From: Capillidium heterosporum
Taxonomy: Eukaryota; Entomophthoromycota; Entomophthoromycetes; Entomophthorales; Capillidiaceae
Length of the DNA stretch: 64,000 nt
NCBI GenBank assembly: GCA_016630905.1
Contig: WBMQ01000014.1
Coordinates: 1,054,001-1,118,000 of the forward strand
Reading direction: 5' to 3'
The position numbers were made by a program, and so were the translations under genes. The first letter of the stretch is position 1. Every line of letters begins with the position of its first letter. Below the pieces are notes generated by a model, which did not search any database, had not been told where the DNA came from, and saw only the letters and a list, made by a program, of their open reading frames with translations. Shown one piece after another: positions 21,108 to 32,893 of this stretch.

Positions 21108-22059
21108 CTATTTACCGCCCGACTTCGAATCATCAGGGGTAGCGGTGAAATTGACATCATAAGAGAGGTACTGGTACTTGATACAGATGGCAAACAGAAC
21201 GTGACATCCAACCAAAGCAAACAACAAGCCAGTTCTAGCTGGGGCCAACTCGCTGCGCTTCAAGGTAGGGTAGATGTTAGTCGACAAAAAGTAACCTGAA
21301 AACAAGGTAGCGGCCAACAATGCCAACCAACGCACCCATTCCACCCCCGAGCCACACAGCACAATTACAGGTAACCAAGCAATCATAGAGTACCCATAGA
21401 CATTGATCAATTCAAGCAGAATAGGCTTAGCCCCCGCGTAGTTGGCAGTTAAATAAAGTAAAGTAGGCGTAATAAAAGTGTAGGCGTAAATGGAAGCTAA
21501 AGCGGACCAAACTATACTAAAGTCGTAGACTAGAGGTTGGTTACGTAAGTAAAAACTAACTGCTGTCATCAAAGAAGATACGGCGAAGATAGCACAAACT
21601 ACTGAAGTGGCTATCCAGAAGGGTCCATACAAATCAGGCTTCGTTGAGATGGTATCGATGAAACGTTCGCTGTTAGCTTGCCAGAAGAAGAAAACATTCT
21701 TCATACGGTCAACTACTTCTGAAGTGTCTACATCAAAGTAGATGGCGTACTTTTCGATGGAGATGAAGGAGTTTATTCCGGTTTGGTTGGTACCTTGGTT
21801 GGGGGTAAATGTACTGGTGTTGTAAGCTAAAGTAAAAAAGTTAGGGAAATATGGCTATATTAAGTTACGGTTGGTCGTATTTGGGACTACGGTTGGGAAA
21901 TCTTGGAATTCAAGTTGGGGTTCTTCGATTAGATCCTAGGATATTAAAATTGAATTGAGTTGAATGTTTGGTATATAAATAGGTATAAATTTTGGATATG
22001 AATAAAAAACTTACGTCGTCTATCTCTACTACAGCAGTGTACTCTCCTTTGTTGGCCAT
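21108..22059 (-). CDS. Yip1-family membrane protein (YIPF1/2-like)
   Basis: Golgi/ER membrane protein of the Yip1 family, which binds Rab GTPases in vesicle traffic. Exons on the minus strand: 22059-22015, 21935-21869 and 21826-21108, giving 276 residues. The first 75 residues are acidic and cytosolic (MANKGEYTAVVEIDDDLIEE). Then comes FISIEKYAIYFDVDTSEVVD, the conserved approach to the first helix, and KPDLYGPFWIATSVVCAIFA, the DLYGPFWI(xx)T Yip1 signature. Five hydrophobic helices follow, with the YGYSMIAWLP motif in the third (consensus YGYS). The C terminus is short and hydrophilic (DDSKSGGK). Which of the Yip1 subfamilies it belongs to is less sure than the family. Confidence 0.88.
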
Positions 22060-23065
22060 ATTGTATATTCTTTTATGTAGCTCTTTAGACTCGGTTAGAT
22101 GTTGGGTATTTGATTTTGTTGGATAACAAAGCTAAGTGTAATGAATTTCAATTTCAGCTGTTTGGAATTTAGTCAAGATGTAACTCAATCGATTTGGGCC
22201 AATTATATGGAAACTTATTTTTGGGTTTAACGTGGTGGAGATTTGGAAAGCTGCCAAGTGGCCAAGCTTGTTAATAGGAAAGTTAAGGTTAGCAAAGTTG
22301 GAAAGTTAAGGTTAGCAAAGTTGGTAATTTGAACTTTTTAATAAGTCAATTCTTTGAAAAGCATTTACACAAAAGTAAAATTTAAAATGGTACAGTTTTG
22401 TTGTTTTATGCTCAAATAGGAACACCTGTTAGTATAAAGAAATATAACAAAAAACTACTAATAAATTTAAACTTAAATACCAAGTGGGATATTAACATGC
22501 TGGTATAAAACTATAGATATAGGGTGCAATCTATAGGCCTCGATGTATGTGCTGAAAAGGGATACCTATTCAATAATATAAAAGTTACTTTTATTAATGA
22601 ATTGATCTCCAACTATAAAGTAAATAATGGAAATAAAAAGTTTGTATTAAAAAGCCTAATTAAACTTATATATTTCAAACTATTATCTAAGTTAAGAACT
22701 ATTCTCTCATAAATAAAAATGGCAAAAATTACTTAGGCAGTACAATACTTGTTTAATTAATATACTATTTGCAATATATATATCAAAATAAGCTCAGCAA
22801 ACATTTAAAAAATCCTTGGCTTATTGGATCTTTATATCTTGATGTAAACAAACTGGCTGCAGAATTTTACAATTGGACTGGTAGAAATATACCAATTTAA
22901 ATTTTGAAATCCATCTTACAAAAGTTGGAAACAAGTGCCTTCAACTTTAGGAGAAAATAGTATAATGCAAAAGTCTCTTGAACAAATTCGTCATCAATAT
23001 TTGGCTTGAGAGGTTAACCTGTAGATTGTTTTCTTACAACTTCAACTTGAGATATTTTGAAAAGT
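22060..23065. other. Intergenic with a 23-bp tandem duplication
   Basis: No gene seen. The unit GGAAAGTTAAGGTTAGCAAA.. (23 bp) is present twice head-to-tail at 22277-22299 and 22300-22322, without mismatch, about 220 bp upstream of the Yip1-like start codon. Confidence 0.6.
22277..22322. repeat. Perfect 2 x 23 bp tandem repeat
   Basis: Two adjacent identical 23-bp copies read directly in the sequence. The lack of any difference suggests a recent duplication. Confidence 0.85.
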
Positions 23066-24094
23066 ATGGCCACCAGTTTAGATCTTGTAAAAAAACATGT
23101 ATTGGAAGGGTATGCCAAATTTAAGGTAGTTGGTGGGTATTAAATAATTAGTAATGTAAATGTAGGAAGATAACAGAGATACAGCTAACAAGCAACCTTA
23201 CTTTGTAGGGATAAGTGGTATCCAAGGTTCCGGTAAATTTATGTATCCATTTTCTTTTTTAACGTTAAATTGATAGGAAAATCAACTTTGACATCAAAGA
23301 TTAGGGAAGTTTTAGAAGTTTTGAATATCAACGTAGTCATACTATCACTAGATGACTTTTATTTAACTTTTCAACAGCAAGTCGACTTGGGCTTTAAGGA
23401 GAAAGGGAACAAATTGGTAGAGTTTCGAGGTAATGCAGGTACTCACGACTTAAAGTTGTTGCACCAAACTTTGACTCGATTAGGTTTAGATCTTGGTAAA
23501 GGGGACATAGAAGATGAATATGTCAAGGTGCCTAACTTTGACAAAAGTTTGAATGGTGGTAGAGGTGATCGAACTTTAGAAGAGAATTGGCAGATCTACA
23601 AGTTACCGGTTGATTTAATTATATTGGAAGGCTGGATGGTAAATTATAGACCCATAGCTGAAATCAAGATCGAACAGTTGTTCAGCCAAAGTCAAATTGA
23701 AGATACCCACTTACTTCAAAGTTTAGGTTGTACTTACAATGTACCAAAATTTCGAAAGCATACTTTACCCAACTTACAAAAGCTAAATAACGATTTGAAG
23801 GAATACTCACCCATCTTTGATAAGTTCAATTGTAACGTTAACTTGCTACCTTTGAAGTTGGATTTTGTATTTGAATGGAGGTATCAACAGGAATTAAATA
23901 GCAATAAGGCTAGCTTGACTAAAGATGAAGTTGTGGAGTTCGTAGATAGGTTCGTACCTGCCTATGAGCTTTATTTGTTGGAATTGAGTAGGGATGGGAA
24001 ATTGAAGAGTTTGATTAATATCTGGTTGGATCAAGGTAGGAAGGTAGTGAAGTATAGTGATGGGAATGGTGATTCTATTAGTAATAAGTTGTAG
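23066..24094 (+). CDS. D-glycerate 3-kinase (TDA10/GLYK family)
   Basis: P-loop kinase of the family that includes yeast Tda10 and plant glycerate kinase; the plant enzyme phosphorylates D-glycerate to 3-phosphoglycerate. Exons 23066-23125, 23166-23232 and 23277-24094 join to 314 residues; the second intron splits the P loop. The spliced Walker A reads VGISGIQGSGKSTL. Further blocks are VILSLDDFYLTFQQQ (Walker-B-like DDFY), FRGNAGTHDLKLL (the RGxxGTHD family signature), VPNFDKSLNGGRGDR (PxFDKS..GxGDR) and LIILEGWMVNYRPI (EGW). All expected active-site motifs are kept. A cytosolic or nuclear place is expected from yeast. Confidence 0.92.
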
Positions 24095-24926
24095 TTTCTA
24101 TCTCTATTGAAAGCATGGTATGTGTATAATTTATGTAATGGAATTTTGCTCTAATAATAAAACTACGATATGCAGTGCTATATATCTTTACTATTAAACA
24201 AATATTATTTTTCGTCTAAACTGCTTTTTTGCATTTATGTTATTGCTATCAAGAGTATTGATTTGGATTACTTGAAACTTAATTACCATCACCATCGTTA
24301 AAGTGGATATTTGAGAATAAAGCTCGGGTAAGCTGTAGTTGTCTTTTGGTCATTTTATTGTATGTGATATCTATGCAGATGGAGCGTATTACTTCAAGTT
24401 GTTTGTTATATTTAGCGATGTAGGTTTTCAATAAATACAAATGGTATAAGTATATGTATACTATCCATTTACAACTATCCTGTCAATATAACAAACTTAA
24501 ATGTCAGCAAGGTAAAAGTGTTCTACAAGACAACCTACTTGAAGTTTGGGCTAGATGTGCATCTCGCCAAACTAAAACATTCACATCCCTTCCAAACCTT
24601 TCTTAAGAACAGGGCTATTTATAGAAAATGATTTAAACACCACCTATTTAGGCCGCCTTCACTTGGCCGCCTCACCAATTTCGCAAGCCTGCAATAAATT
24701 GGACTTTTGGAGAAATCGGTTTCAGTTCTAAAAGCTGAACAAGCACAAAGCAGAATTGAACTTGGATATAGGTCCAATCAATTGTAAATTCCTATAGCCT
24801 TATTTGCTAGGTTTGGTTATCGAATCTTGTAAGGCAAGTCATCAATTTTGCATCATCAACCAACAATAAAACCGACGAAAATTGTAAATCACTACCTTTT
24901 ATATCAAATTGAAGAAAGGCTATACG
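24095..24926. other. Intergenic; tricalbin promoter with three CCAAAC motifs
   Basis: No gene seen. The sites AGTTTGG 24543-24549, CCAAACT 24567-24573 and CCAAACCT 24592-24599 lie within 57 bp, the first two as an inverted pair, 330-385 bp upstream of the tricalbin ATG. The same core recurs at 8.8 kb and 59.4-59.6 kb. Confidence 0.5.
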
Positions 24927-27900
24927 ATGTCGAACCAGGAGCAGCCTGAGGTGGTCGTCAACCCGCCACCACCCATACTTAAAAAGCAAGAATCCTTCCA
25001 TGATGAGCCTGAAGAGATGGATAAGACTCAGGACCTACCACCCGAATCTAAACTTCTTCAAGAAGCTATTCTCAACAATTTAGCTCCCAACCAAACCGAT
25101 GTGATAGCCCAAGTTGTAGTCAAGCCGGACTCTTCAGCTGAGAACCCACCTGAGGCTATGGAAGCGAAGCCTGAGAAATTTACACCTGGTCCCAACGAAC
25201 CATCTATATACGTCGGCTTGGAAGAAGTTGCTAAGCTTAGTTTGGAAGGACAAGCTGGTGCAACAGTAGCAGTTGCCAAAGAAAAGGATCCCAACGCACC
25301 TAACATAGGCTGGAGCTCACTTACAACCGCACCTCAAGTCAATTCTAGTGAGATAAATGCTCAAGTCAGTCACCTGAAGAACATTTCGGTTATTTACGTC
25401 GCCGTCATCTTGACTTGGCTAGGGGTTCTGTTGGGAGGTGGGGTAGCTTGGTGTATAGTTGTCGTTGCTTGCTGCTCCAACTACTATCAAAACACAGTGG
25501 ATCGTTACAAGCGTTGTGCCCGTGATGATGCCATACGTGAACTTTGGGTTCAAAAGGTAAATTTATTTAATTAAAAATATCTTAGTTTTTTTAGCTGGAG
25601 AACGAGACTGAGACGGTTGCCTGGCTCAACAACTTTTTGGACCGTTTTTGGGTGATCTACGAACCAGGACTCTCTTCTACAATTAAAGGCATTGTCGACG
25701 CCGTCTTGGAAATATCTACACCACCTTTCCTCGAGTCTCTTTCCTTAACCACTTTCCAACTTGGTAATAAAGCTCCAAGGATCCACGCCGTACGCACCTT
25801 CCCCAACACAGAACCCGATGTCGTCCTCATGGATTGGGAGATCGAGTTTATGCCTTCAGACGATATGGATATGACGAAACGAGAGATCAGTAATCAAATC
25901 AACCCTAAGGTAGTACTGCAGATCCGCGTGGGTAAAGGAATGGTCGGCGCCGGTATGCCTGTGTTGGTTGAAAACTTTGCACTAAAAGGTACGATGCGCG
26001 TCAAGATTACGTTCGGAAATACCTTCCCCCACATCGAAGTGGTAGGTTTACAATTCCTATCCCCACCTGAAATCGACTATGTCCTGAAACCGGTTGGTGG
26101 TGATACTTTCGGTTTCGATATCGCCCACATCCCCGGTTTATCAAGCTTTATCCGCGACCAGATCCACGCTATTCTATCTCCTATGATGTACTTACCCAAT
26201 GAGTTCCTGCTCAACGTCGGCCAAATTATGAACCCAATCCCCGTTAATGAGATTCTAGGTGTTCTTAAGGTTACCATACGCTACGCCCGTGATCTTAAGT
26301 TTAGAGAAGGGTCTGGCGATCCTTATACCCAAGTTGGAACTACGACTAGAGATCGTATCGACAAAACTTCCACTAAGAACCAAACTACCAAGCCAGATTG
26401 GAACGAGGTCCTCAACGTTGTCGTCTACAAGGATGATCAGGAAGTCAAGTTTACAGTGTTCGACTACGAAAGCATCCGTAGCGACATCGAGTGTGGTTCA
26501 GCTTCTCTATCAGTCGCCAGTTTCTTGGAGAAGCCGGTGCAGGCTGGGTTAACTTTGAATCTGAAGCGAGACAATGGTTACGTTGGTAACCTTACCATGG
26601 ACCTCCAGTTCTTCAACGCTGAACCAGAATACAAAGTTCCCGTCGCTGCTTCGACTTCGGCCACAACCACTACACCCACCGATGACCTGTCGCAACATAA
26701 GACCGGTATCCTACGTTTCACGCTACACCAGATCAAGGAACTAGATGCCAGCAAGTCGATGATTGGTAAGTTCACCCCCTATGCTCATATTTTGATCAAC
26801 GGGATCGAAAAGCTGAAGACAAAGAAGAAAAAGCGGAACAACAACCCGGTATTCGAAGAGACGATGGAACTCGTTGTCACCGACATCAACACTTGCACTA
26901 TAAGCGTCAACGTCAAGGACGACAAGGGTATGGCAGCCGACCCCATAGTTGCCAAGTGGTCGGCCAACGCCACCAAAGTCATTGGGAACAGCGGGTGGTT
27001 CCCCCTCAACAACGTGACTACTGGTAAGATCAAGGTCACTGCCAAGTGGTTCCCAGTCAAGTTGGATGGGAACCAGAGTCTAGTGAGTGCAGCCAGCGGC
27101 AGCTACTTTGGAGTTTTGGACCTGAAGCTAATGGAGATGCCCGGCATCAAACTGGTTTCTGGTATCCGATCCGAAGTTTACATCGATGGGTACCTGTCCA
27201 ACACGTTCAAGTTTAGGACTCAGAGTTTAAGAGCCGAAGTCGTACCCAGGTTGAACGAAAGCTTCACTGTGTTCGTTGACTCCCCGACCGACATCGTGCG
27301 ACTTGAAGTGTTGGAGAAGAATAATATGGATCGCTTTTCGGTGGGTACTATCGAGCTACCAGTTGCTAAACTGGCTCATAAGTCGGACGATAAGTATGTA
27401 GCTAAGGATACCATGAACTTGTAAGCTCTATTTTAGTTTTCTTTTTTTGAATCATTCTATTAGCTGGCTACCCATATTGGGTAAGAACGGACAGACCAAA
27501 GGTGCCCTACACTTTGGTGCCTCCTTATTTGTTGCCGAATCTTTGAGTCACACTCCCGTCCCAACTACGTTGCCTTCCAGTGACAAAGCTAGTATCGCCT
27601 CCAAAGAACAGAAACTTGAAGTCGGTGATGCCAAAGTCAACGATCATACCAAGTCGACCGAATCCTTAGTTGAACCATTACCAAGTAAATTTTTGCAAAA
27701 ACCAAAACGAAATTTTGCTAACCTATATTTTTCAGAGTCCTGTATCCTAACTTTGACGGTACATGAAGCCAAAGGATTGCCTCCATCCACTCACTCGGCG
27801 GCAGTCTTTTTGGAAGGGTCTACCAGTCGATTAGTCTTCGAGACTCATCCTAAGCAGGATACTGAGAACCCGAAATGGGATCGCGGTATAGCATCTTTTA

Positions 27901-29275
27901 TAGTTTTCAAATACTAACGTTCTTTTCAGCTGATCCCATCTTCATCAAGAACACTAGCGACAGGCTGTCTATTTTAGTACGCAATAATACAAACACCGTC
28001 TTTGGTCGACTCGAGCTACCCATCTCTGAAGCCTACAATCTCAAGGACAAATCACGTCACTGGTTCAAGCTAGGTTCTAGCGAGAATGCCAACGAAGCGG
28101 TTGAAATCCAACTCAGCTTTAAGTTCCAAAAGTTGGAATACGAAGAGGTGCCCGATCTAGACAAACTTCTAGGCTGCGGTAGAATCACTGTTGACTTATT
28201 TAGCGCCTCCAACCTTATTGCCGTTGACATGTCGGGAACTAGCGATCCCTTCGTTAGGGGCCGCATCAACGGTGTCAAAGTCTTCAAGAGCCAAGTCGTC
28301 AAGAAGAATTTGAACCCTCGATTCGACCAGCAGTTTATGGTCCCTTTATTAGACATGAGTAGTTCAGTATTGATGCTAGAAGTCTATGACTGGAACAAAA
28401 TAAACTCCAGCGAGAAATTGGGTCACGTACGCATTCCTTTGGACGATGTCATCCAGATGGGTACCTTGGAAAACACATACAACTTGGAAGGGGTACGCCA
28501 CGGCAGTCTAAGCTTTAAGCTTACATTCGAGTACTGCAAGTTGAGTGACGAGGAATTAAATATAGGGGTAGGTTATACAATCGGAAGTACTGGTGTCGTT
28601 AGAAGGAATTCGACTATGACGGTTGATCAGCAGAGTATGGTCGATCGAGCAATGACCGCCAACACGGTATCTAACGTTGTTACTTCGGAGCAGTTGCTGG
28701 AGCAGGCCATGGCTTCTGGCAAGTCCATGCTACCTCAAGGTAAATTTTCAAAATTTTAAATTGAAGCTAATCCAACTTTAGCTGCTATGGGGAAACCAGG
28801 GACTTTGGAAGTCAAGGTAATCGGAGCAGAAAAATTGCGCGCCGTCGACCGTGGTGGTAGCTTTTTATTTACAGTACTGTGGGATTAATTTCGTTAAATC
28901 TAATAGGTACCAGCGATCCCTACCTAAAAATCAAGAAGGATGGGCAGAATATGTTCACGACCAGTACCATCAAAAAGAACTGTAACCCAGTTTGGTAAGC
29001 AACTCCTTTTCCACCACCAATTAAATGCTTTCAATTCTAGGAACGAGATGTTCACCATCCCTTTGACGTCGGGAGCACCCTGCTATTTACACCTGACTAT
29101 GATGGACCACAACCGCATCCAATCCGACGTCACTATTGGAACTGTGCAATTGAACGTGTGGGATTACATCAAAGTTGATGACAAAAGTACTTGGAACACC
29201 CAGTTCTGGACTAAAGAGTTGATGGGTGGAGAGCCGGGTAGAGTTGAGCTGCAGTTCACCTTCTTGGAGGCGTAG
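24927..29275 (+). CDS. Tricalbin / extended synaptotagmin (SMP and multiple C2 domains)
   Basis: ER-plasma membrane tether and lipid-transfer protein of the tricalbin/E-Syt family. ATG 24927 is chosen over an upstream TTG. Eight exons (24927-25556, 25595-27420, 27464-27684, 27736-27885, 27930-28739, 28782-28856, 28907-28994, 29041-29275) keep one frame and give 1344 residues, within the family's size. Order: acidic N terminus; hairpin-like membrane segment ISVIYVAVILTWLGVLLGGG plus WCIVVVACC (~160-195); SMP domain from ENETETVAWLNNFLDRFWVI to about residue 420; then several C2 domains, beginning LGVLKVTIRYARDLKFREGS (with SGDPYTQV), ILRFTLHQIKELDASKSMIG, RITVDLFSASNLIAVDMSGT (TSDPFVRG) and LEVKVIGAEKLRAVDRGGTS (SDPYLKI). 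Acidic calcium ligands remain in some C2 domains. The coding sequence is C-rich, which suggests good expression. Confidence 0.93.
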
Positions 29276-30432
29276 ATTTAGTGGGAGTAAATGCTTTTTT
29301 AAATTGGAATTTTTAGATTTGTATTGGAAATTTTTAGCTTTAAGTTAGATATGGAATTAATGTAAGCTATACATGATATAGCTTTGTTTTTATGGTGATA
29401 AGGATACCAAACTTGTTTGAAAATATATCTCCACAAAATGGTGATGATGCTTTAACTTTTGTGTAGATATGTATAATTTTTATATATTTAGTACTATACT
29501 ATTCCAATAAATGCTTCCTTGAAACTTTTGTAAGAAGGAAAGTATATATATATATATGGATATATCTTTTGTAAGGATAGAAAATATTTGATTTTTGGTA
29601 TTTTATTATAATATAGTTTTCAAAGTGCTTCTTTCTAAAATATATATAGTTTACCTATTTACAGTTGGCTAGAATATATTTTGAAGCTAACTTCCATTTT
29701 TTAGCAGTTGGATATTACTAATCGACCATCCAGTAGGCTTATCATGCTTGCTATTTATATCTAAAATCTCTAAGCAAAGGTTTCAATTTGAAATCAGGAT
29801 ACATCCTTCCAATATCTTTGGTGATTATATCAGCTTTCGAAAAATAAAAAACTAAATAGGGATAAATTACTGAATCGAAGGATAGATGTTAGAATGTACA
29901 TAAGGTTGAGTTGAAATAGATGTTTTGACAGAGGTGGTAAACGATAGTAAATAGGATATGAAATGGAGTTGTTGTATTGTCACTGATATAAGGGACTTGT
30001 GCTGGCCATAGTATTTGTAGAGTAGATTTAGAAGTGTCAAGATCCTATAGAATAGCTATATCGGATAAATAGACAAATAGCTTGTGTAAAATATACTAAT
30101 TTAGGAATTTTACAGCATCTCATATACCACTAGTTGAAGACACTATAAAGAATCATTTTAAACTATACATACCAAAGTGCAAATTACAAAATTATAGAGT
30201 CCATCTCATTCACAAAGACAAACTATGTATCCAAATATAATAAAGTATACAAAAGTACATTGAAAGTTGGGCCAGGTTAAGTGCGAACATTGGTATTTTT
30301 TGAAAACAGTTAATAGTACTTCTAATCTTAAATAGGGATCCAAGTCACTTTGAAATTGAAGAAGATCCAATCAGATGGTCAAGGGGATATCCTATACACA
30401 AAAAGTTGAACCCATTAGCATTAATATAAACC
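29276..30432. other. Intergenic, nothing recognised
   Basis: Convergent 3' flanks of the tricalbin and the VTS1-like gene. AT-rich, with simple TA runs near 29541-29560, and no supported gene. Confidence 0.55.
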
Positions 30433-31933
30433 TCAATTTACCTTAGCTTTAGCTTCATTCTTGACATGCTCGAAGACTTTGAGGAACTTGCGGCGGGCAC
30501 CCAGCGCGGAGACACCGAGCTCGGTAAGTTGTTCGTCAGTAAGGTTGATAACCTCACGCCAAGTCATCGTCTCGAACAACGTGGTGTACTTGTGTAGACG
30601 TAGTGACCTCATCCAAGCAGGGATACCTTGAAAAAATTAGTTAAGGTAGATTACTATATATATACTTTCTAGGACTTCGAAGTCGACCGGATCTAAAGGC
30701 TTGGGTTCCTTGGAACCTTCCTCGGCGACAGGTTGGGGTTGCGCTGGAGCCGGCTTACTTTCAGTGGGACGAGGGGAGGCTATCTGATGGATGGGTTCGG
30801 TAGGGGTAGCTGCCCAGGAGATGGGACTAAAGGCGGCAAAGAGCCCTGGTGGGGCAGCTGGTGATTTGAGGGGCAGGTTACGACCACTAGTGGGCCAGTG
30901 GGGACTATCTAACTTGACTTCGACGTTGTCAACCTTTAATGTCAAGTTGTTGGGATTGCGACCCTTGGCTGAGTTGGGAACCTTGTCCAAGTTGAGGTTT
31001 CCCCAGTTGGGGTCGCCATTGTTGGTGGCGGATCGAGGGCGGCTGGTATTGCTATCCAAATAGACGTTGCTGGAGTGCCACGATGCTGTCTTGGGACGGT
31101 CGGCATCGTTGAAGTCATCTTTACCCCAGCTGGTGGCAGCTGACACGTCAATACTGGGGATCTTTTTACCTTTGGTGCTGATGCCCCCATTGCTGAAACG
31201 CGCGTAGTTGGTACTGCGTTCCCAGGTCGAGTTCCGCAGGTCGATACTGTCACCACTGGAGGATTTTAACTTGCTGTCATTGATCTGGCTGATACGGTTG
31301 GTAGAAAGTCTGGAGATGGTAGGTGACTTGGCTGAGGCGAAGAAGTTGGAGTTCTCGGCGTGCGTCAGTTGTAAGCTGTTGCGTTCGTTGGTCTTCCTTC
31401 GGCTTAAAAGTCCGTCGTTCAATGCTATTTCTATTTTAGCTTGAAAATTGCAAAAAAGTTACTTGGCAAGCCCTGTTTATTTAAAGCTGGGGAAGTCAAA
31501 TCAACTGGATCATTAGTCATCTTCTGAAGCACGGTAATAAAAAAGCGAATCTGGACGTTGGTGCTATGGTGGATTAATGAGTATAGGGCAGCTGTGCGCT
31601 CGGCTTCTGATAGAGCGGAGAACCAATTTTCTACGGCTCCTAGCTCTTCTTTGAAGCTTGGTTCTAAACTTGCTTTTGCCATCTCTTCCAAAGTACGCTC
31701 ATACTGCGTTAAATCTTGAAACCATTTCTCTAGTATCTCGGCTTTATCCAAGTTATTAAATATATATATAAAGTAGTACCTTCAGGTGAAGAGATCTTGT
31801 TCTCGGCCAAAACTTCGGATTTAGGGCGTGCTTGAGCAGCCTTTAATGCGCTTTGGTCGGGCGAAGGAGCTACGTAAACGGTGGTTGGAGTGGTATCCTT
31901 CAAATATTGTTCTGAAGCTGGCCTTTGAGACAT
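30433..31933 (-). CDS. VTS1: SAM-domain RNA-binding protein, VTS1/Smaug family
   Basis: Cytoplasmic post-transcriptional regulator that binds RNA stem-loops (Smaug recognition elements) and recruits deadenylation. Minus-strand exons 31933-31780, 31741-31463, 31424-30666 and 30626-30433 join in frame to 461 residues. The first intron is 38 nt. The second exon holds the conserved helical N-terminal domain ([40 protein letters not shown]) found in fungal Vts1. A long Ser/Asn/Pro-rich linker follows. The C-terminal SAM domain reads [40 protein letters not shown] and [14 protein letters not shown], with the basic GARRK RNA-contact motif kept. The stop codon lies in AAGGTAAATTGA, which overlaps a possible splice donor, so a longer C-terminal isoform cannot be excluded. 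Confidence 0.9.
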
Positions 31934-32893
31934 AACTGAAATGCTACTTGGGCTGAATACAATATAAAATAAATAAATTTTACTTGAATTGTATGTTGTT
32001 ACAAAATCTTGGAGTGTAAAGGTATCTGAATTTAGTGATCCAGCAGCAAAAACGAAGTTAACGGAAGGTGTTAAAGCTGGACTTTATACCTGGAAGTGAC
32101 CAATTTTAACAAATTTAATTTTGGTTGGGGTAATGCGGATGATGACATGCTCATTTTTATGAGGGTTTTCAATAAATGCATCTCATTGGATCTAGATTTG
32201 TTTAATGAGAGATTTTACGTCATTTAGGCTGGATGGGGGAATCTTGATGCACGATAGCCGGGTTTTGGTAGCAAAGTGTTTGGGCTTCTTTCCTCCTACC
32301 TCCTCCTTTAATTTTAAATTCCTGCTTATTCTGTAAGGATCCAAAAGACCATTAGCACTTTAGGATCAGATGTAGGACAGTTGATCAAGTACGCAATTTA
32401 TACAAGGTTGGGATACTTGTTTTTAATTTCTGATTGTGGAGCAAGCAAACAATTGAAGCGTAAGAAATTGAGCAGAATATAGAAGATTGAGAAACCCCCA
32501 GGCAGTTGATAATTCATACATTAACGTATATATAAACTATGTATATTTTAAAAAACTGCGTCTCTTGGTTAATTTAATAGTAAACTCCCTGGCAATGTTT
32601 GCTTGAATGGCTATTTTGTTGGATCATAAAGACGGTGATCTGGCTCACCTATTAATTGGCACAGTTTTATGATACTAAGCTGCAATAAATTTTAGAGTGC
32701 CTTTGTTCTGAAATACTATATGCTTATAGATTATAAAACTCGTTTTAAGTTCTTATAGTATTTATAAACAGAGCATTCCCAATTGGATAAACATTACCAA
32801 ATCTTTCAATTATGACGACCAACTTTTCGAAATGATTTCCATCAGCTTCAGAGCCTTTTCAATCAACTTGCAATCCATCAACTTAAATGAACA
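31934..32893. other. Intergenic, nothing recognised
   Basis: Divergent flanks of the VTS1-like and HDAC-like genes. No gene, RNA or repeat that I can support. Confidence 0.5.

Noticed and set aside
22524-22712. 62-codon frame in the 22-23 kb spacer
   Set aside because: Lys/Asn/Ile/Leu-only composition expected of AT-rich noise.
29541-29560. TA-rich run as a possible origin or centromere element
   Set aside because: Simple AT runs are common throughout the window; nothing specific marks this one.
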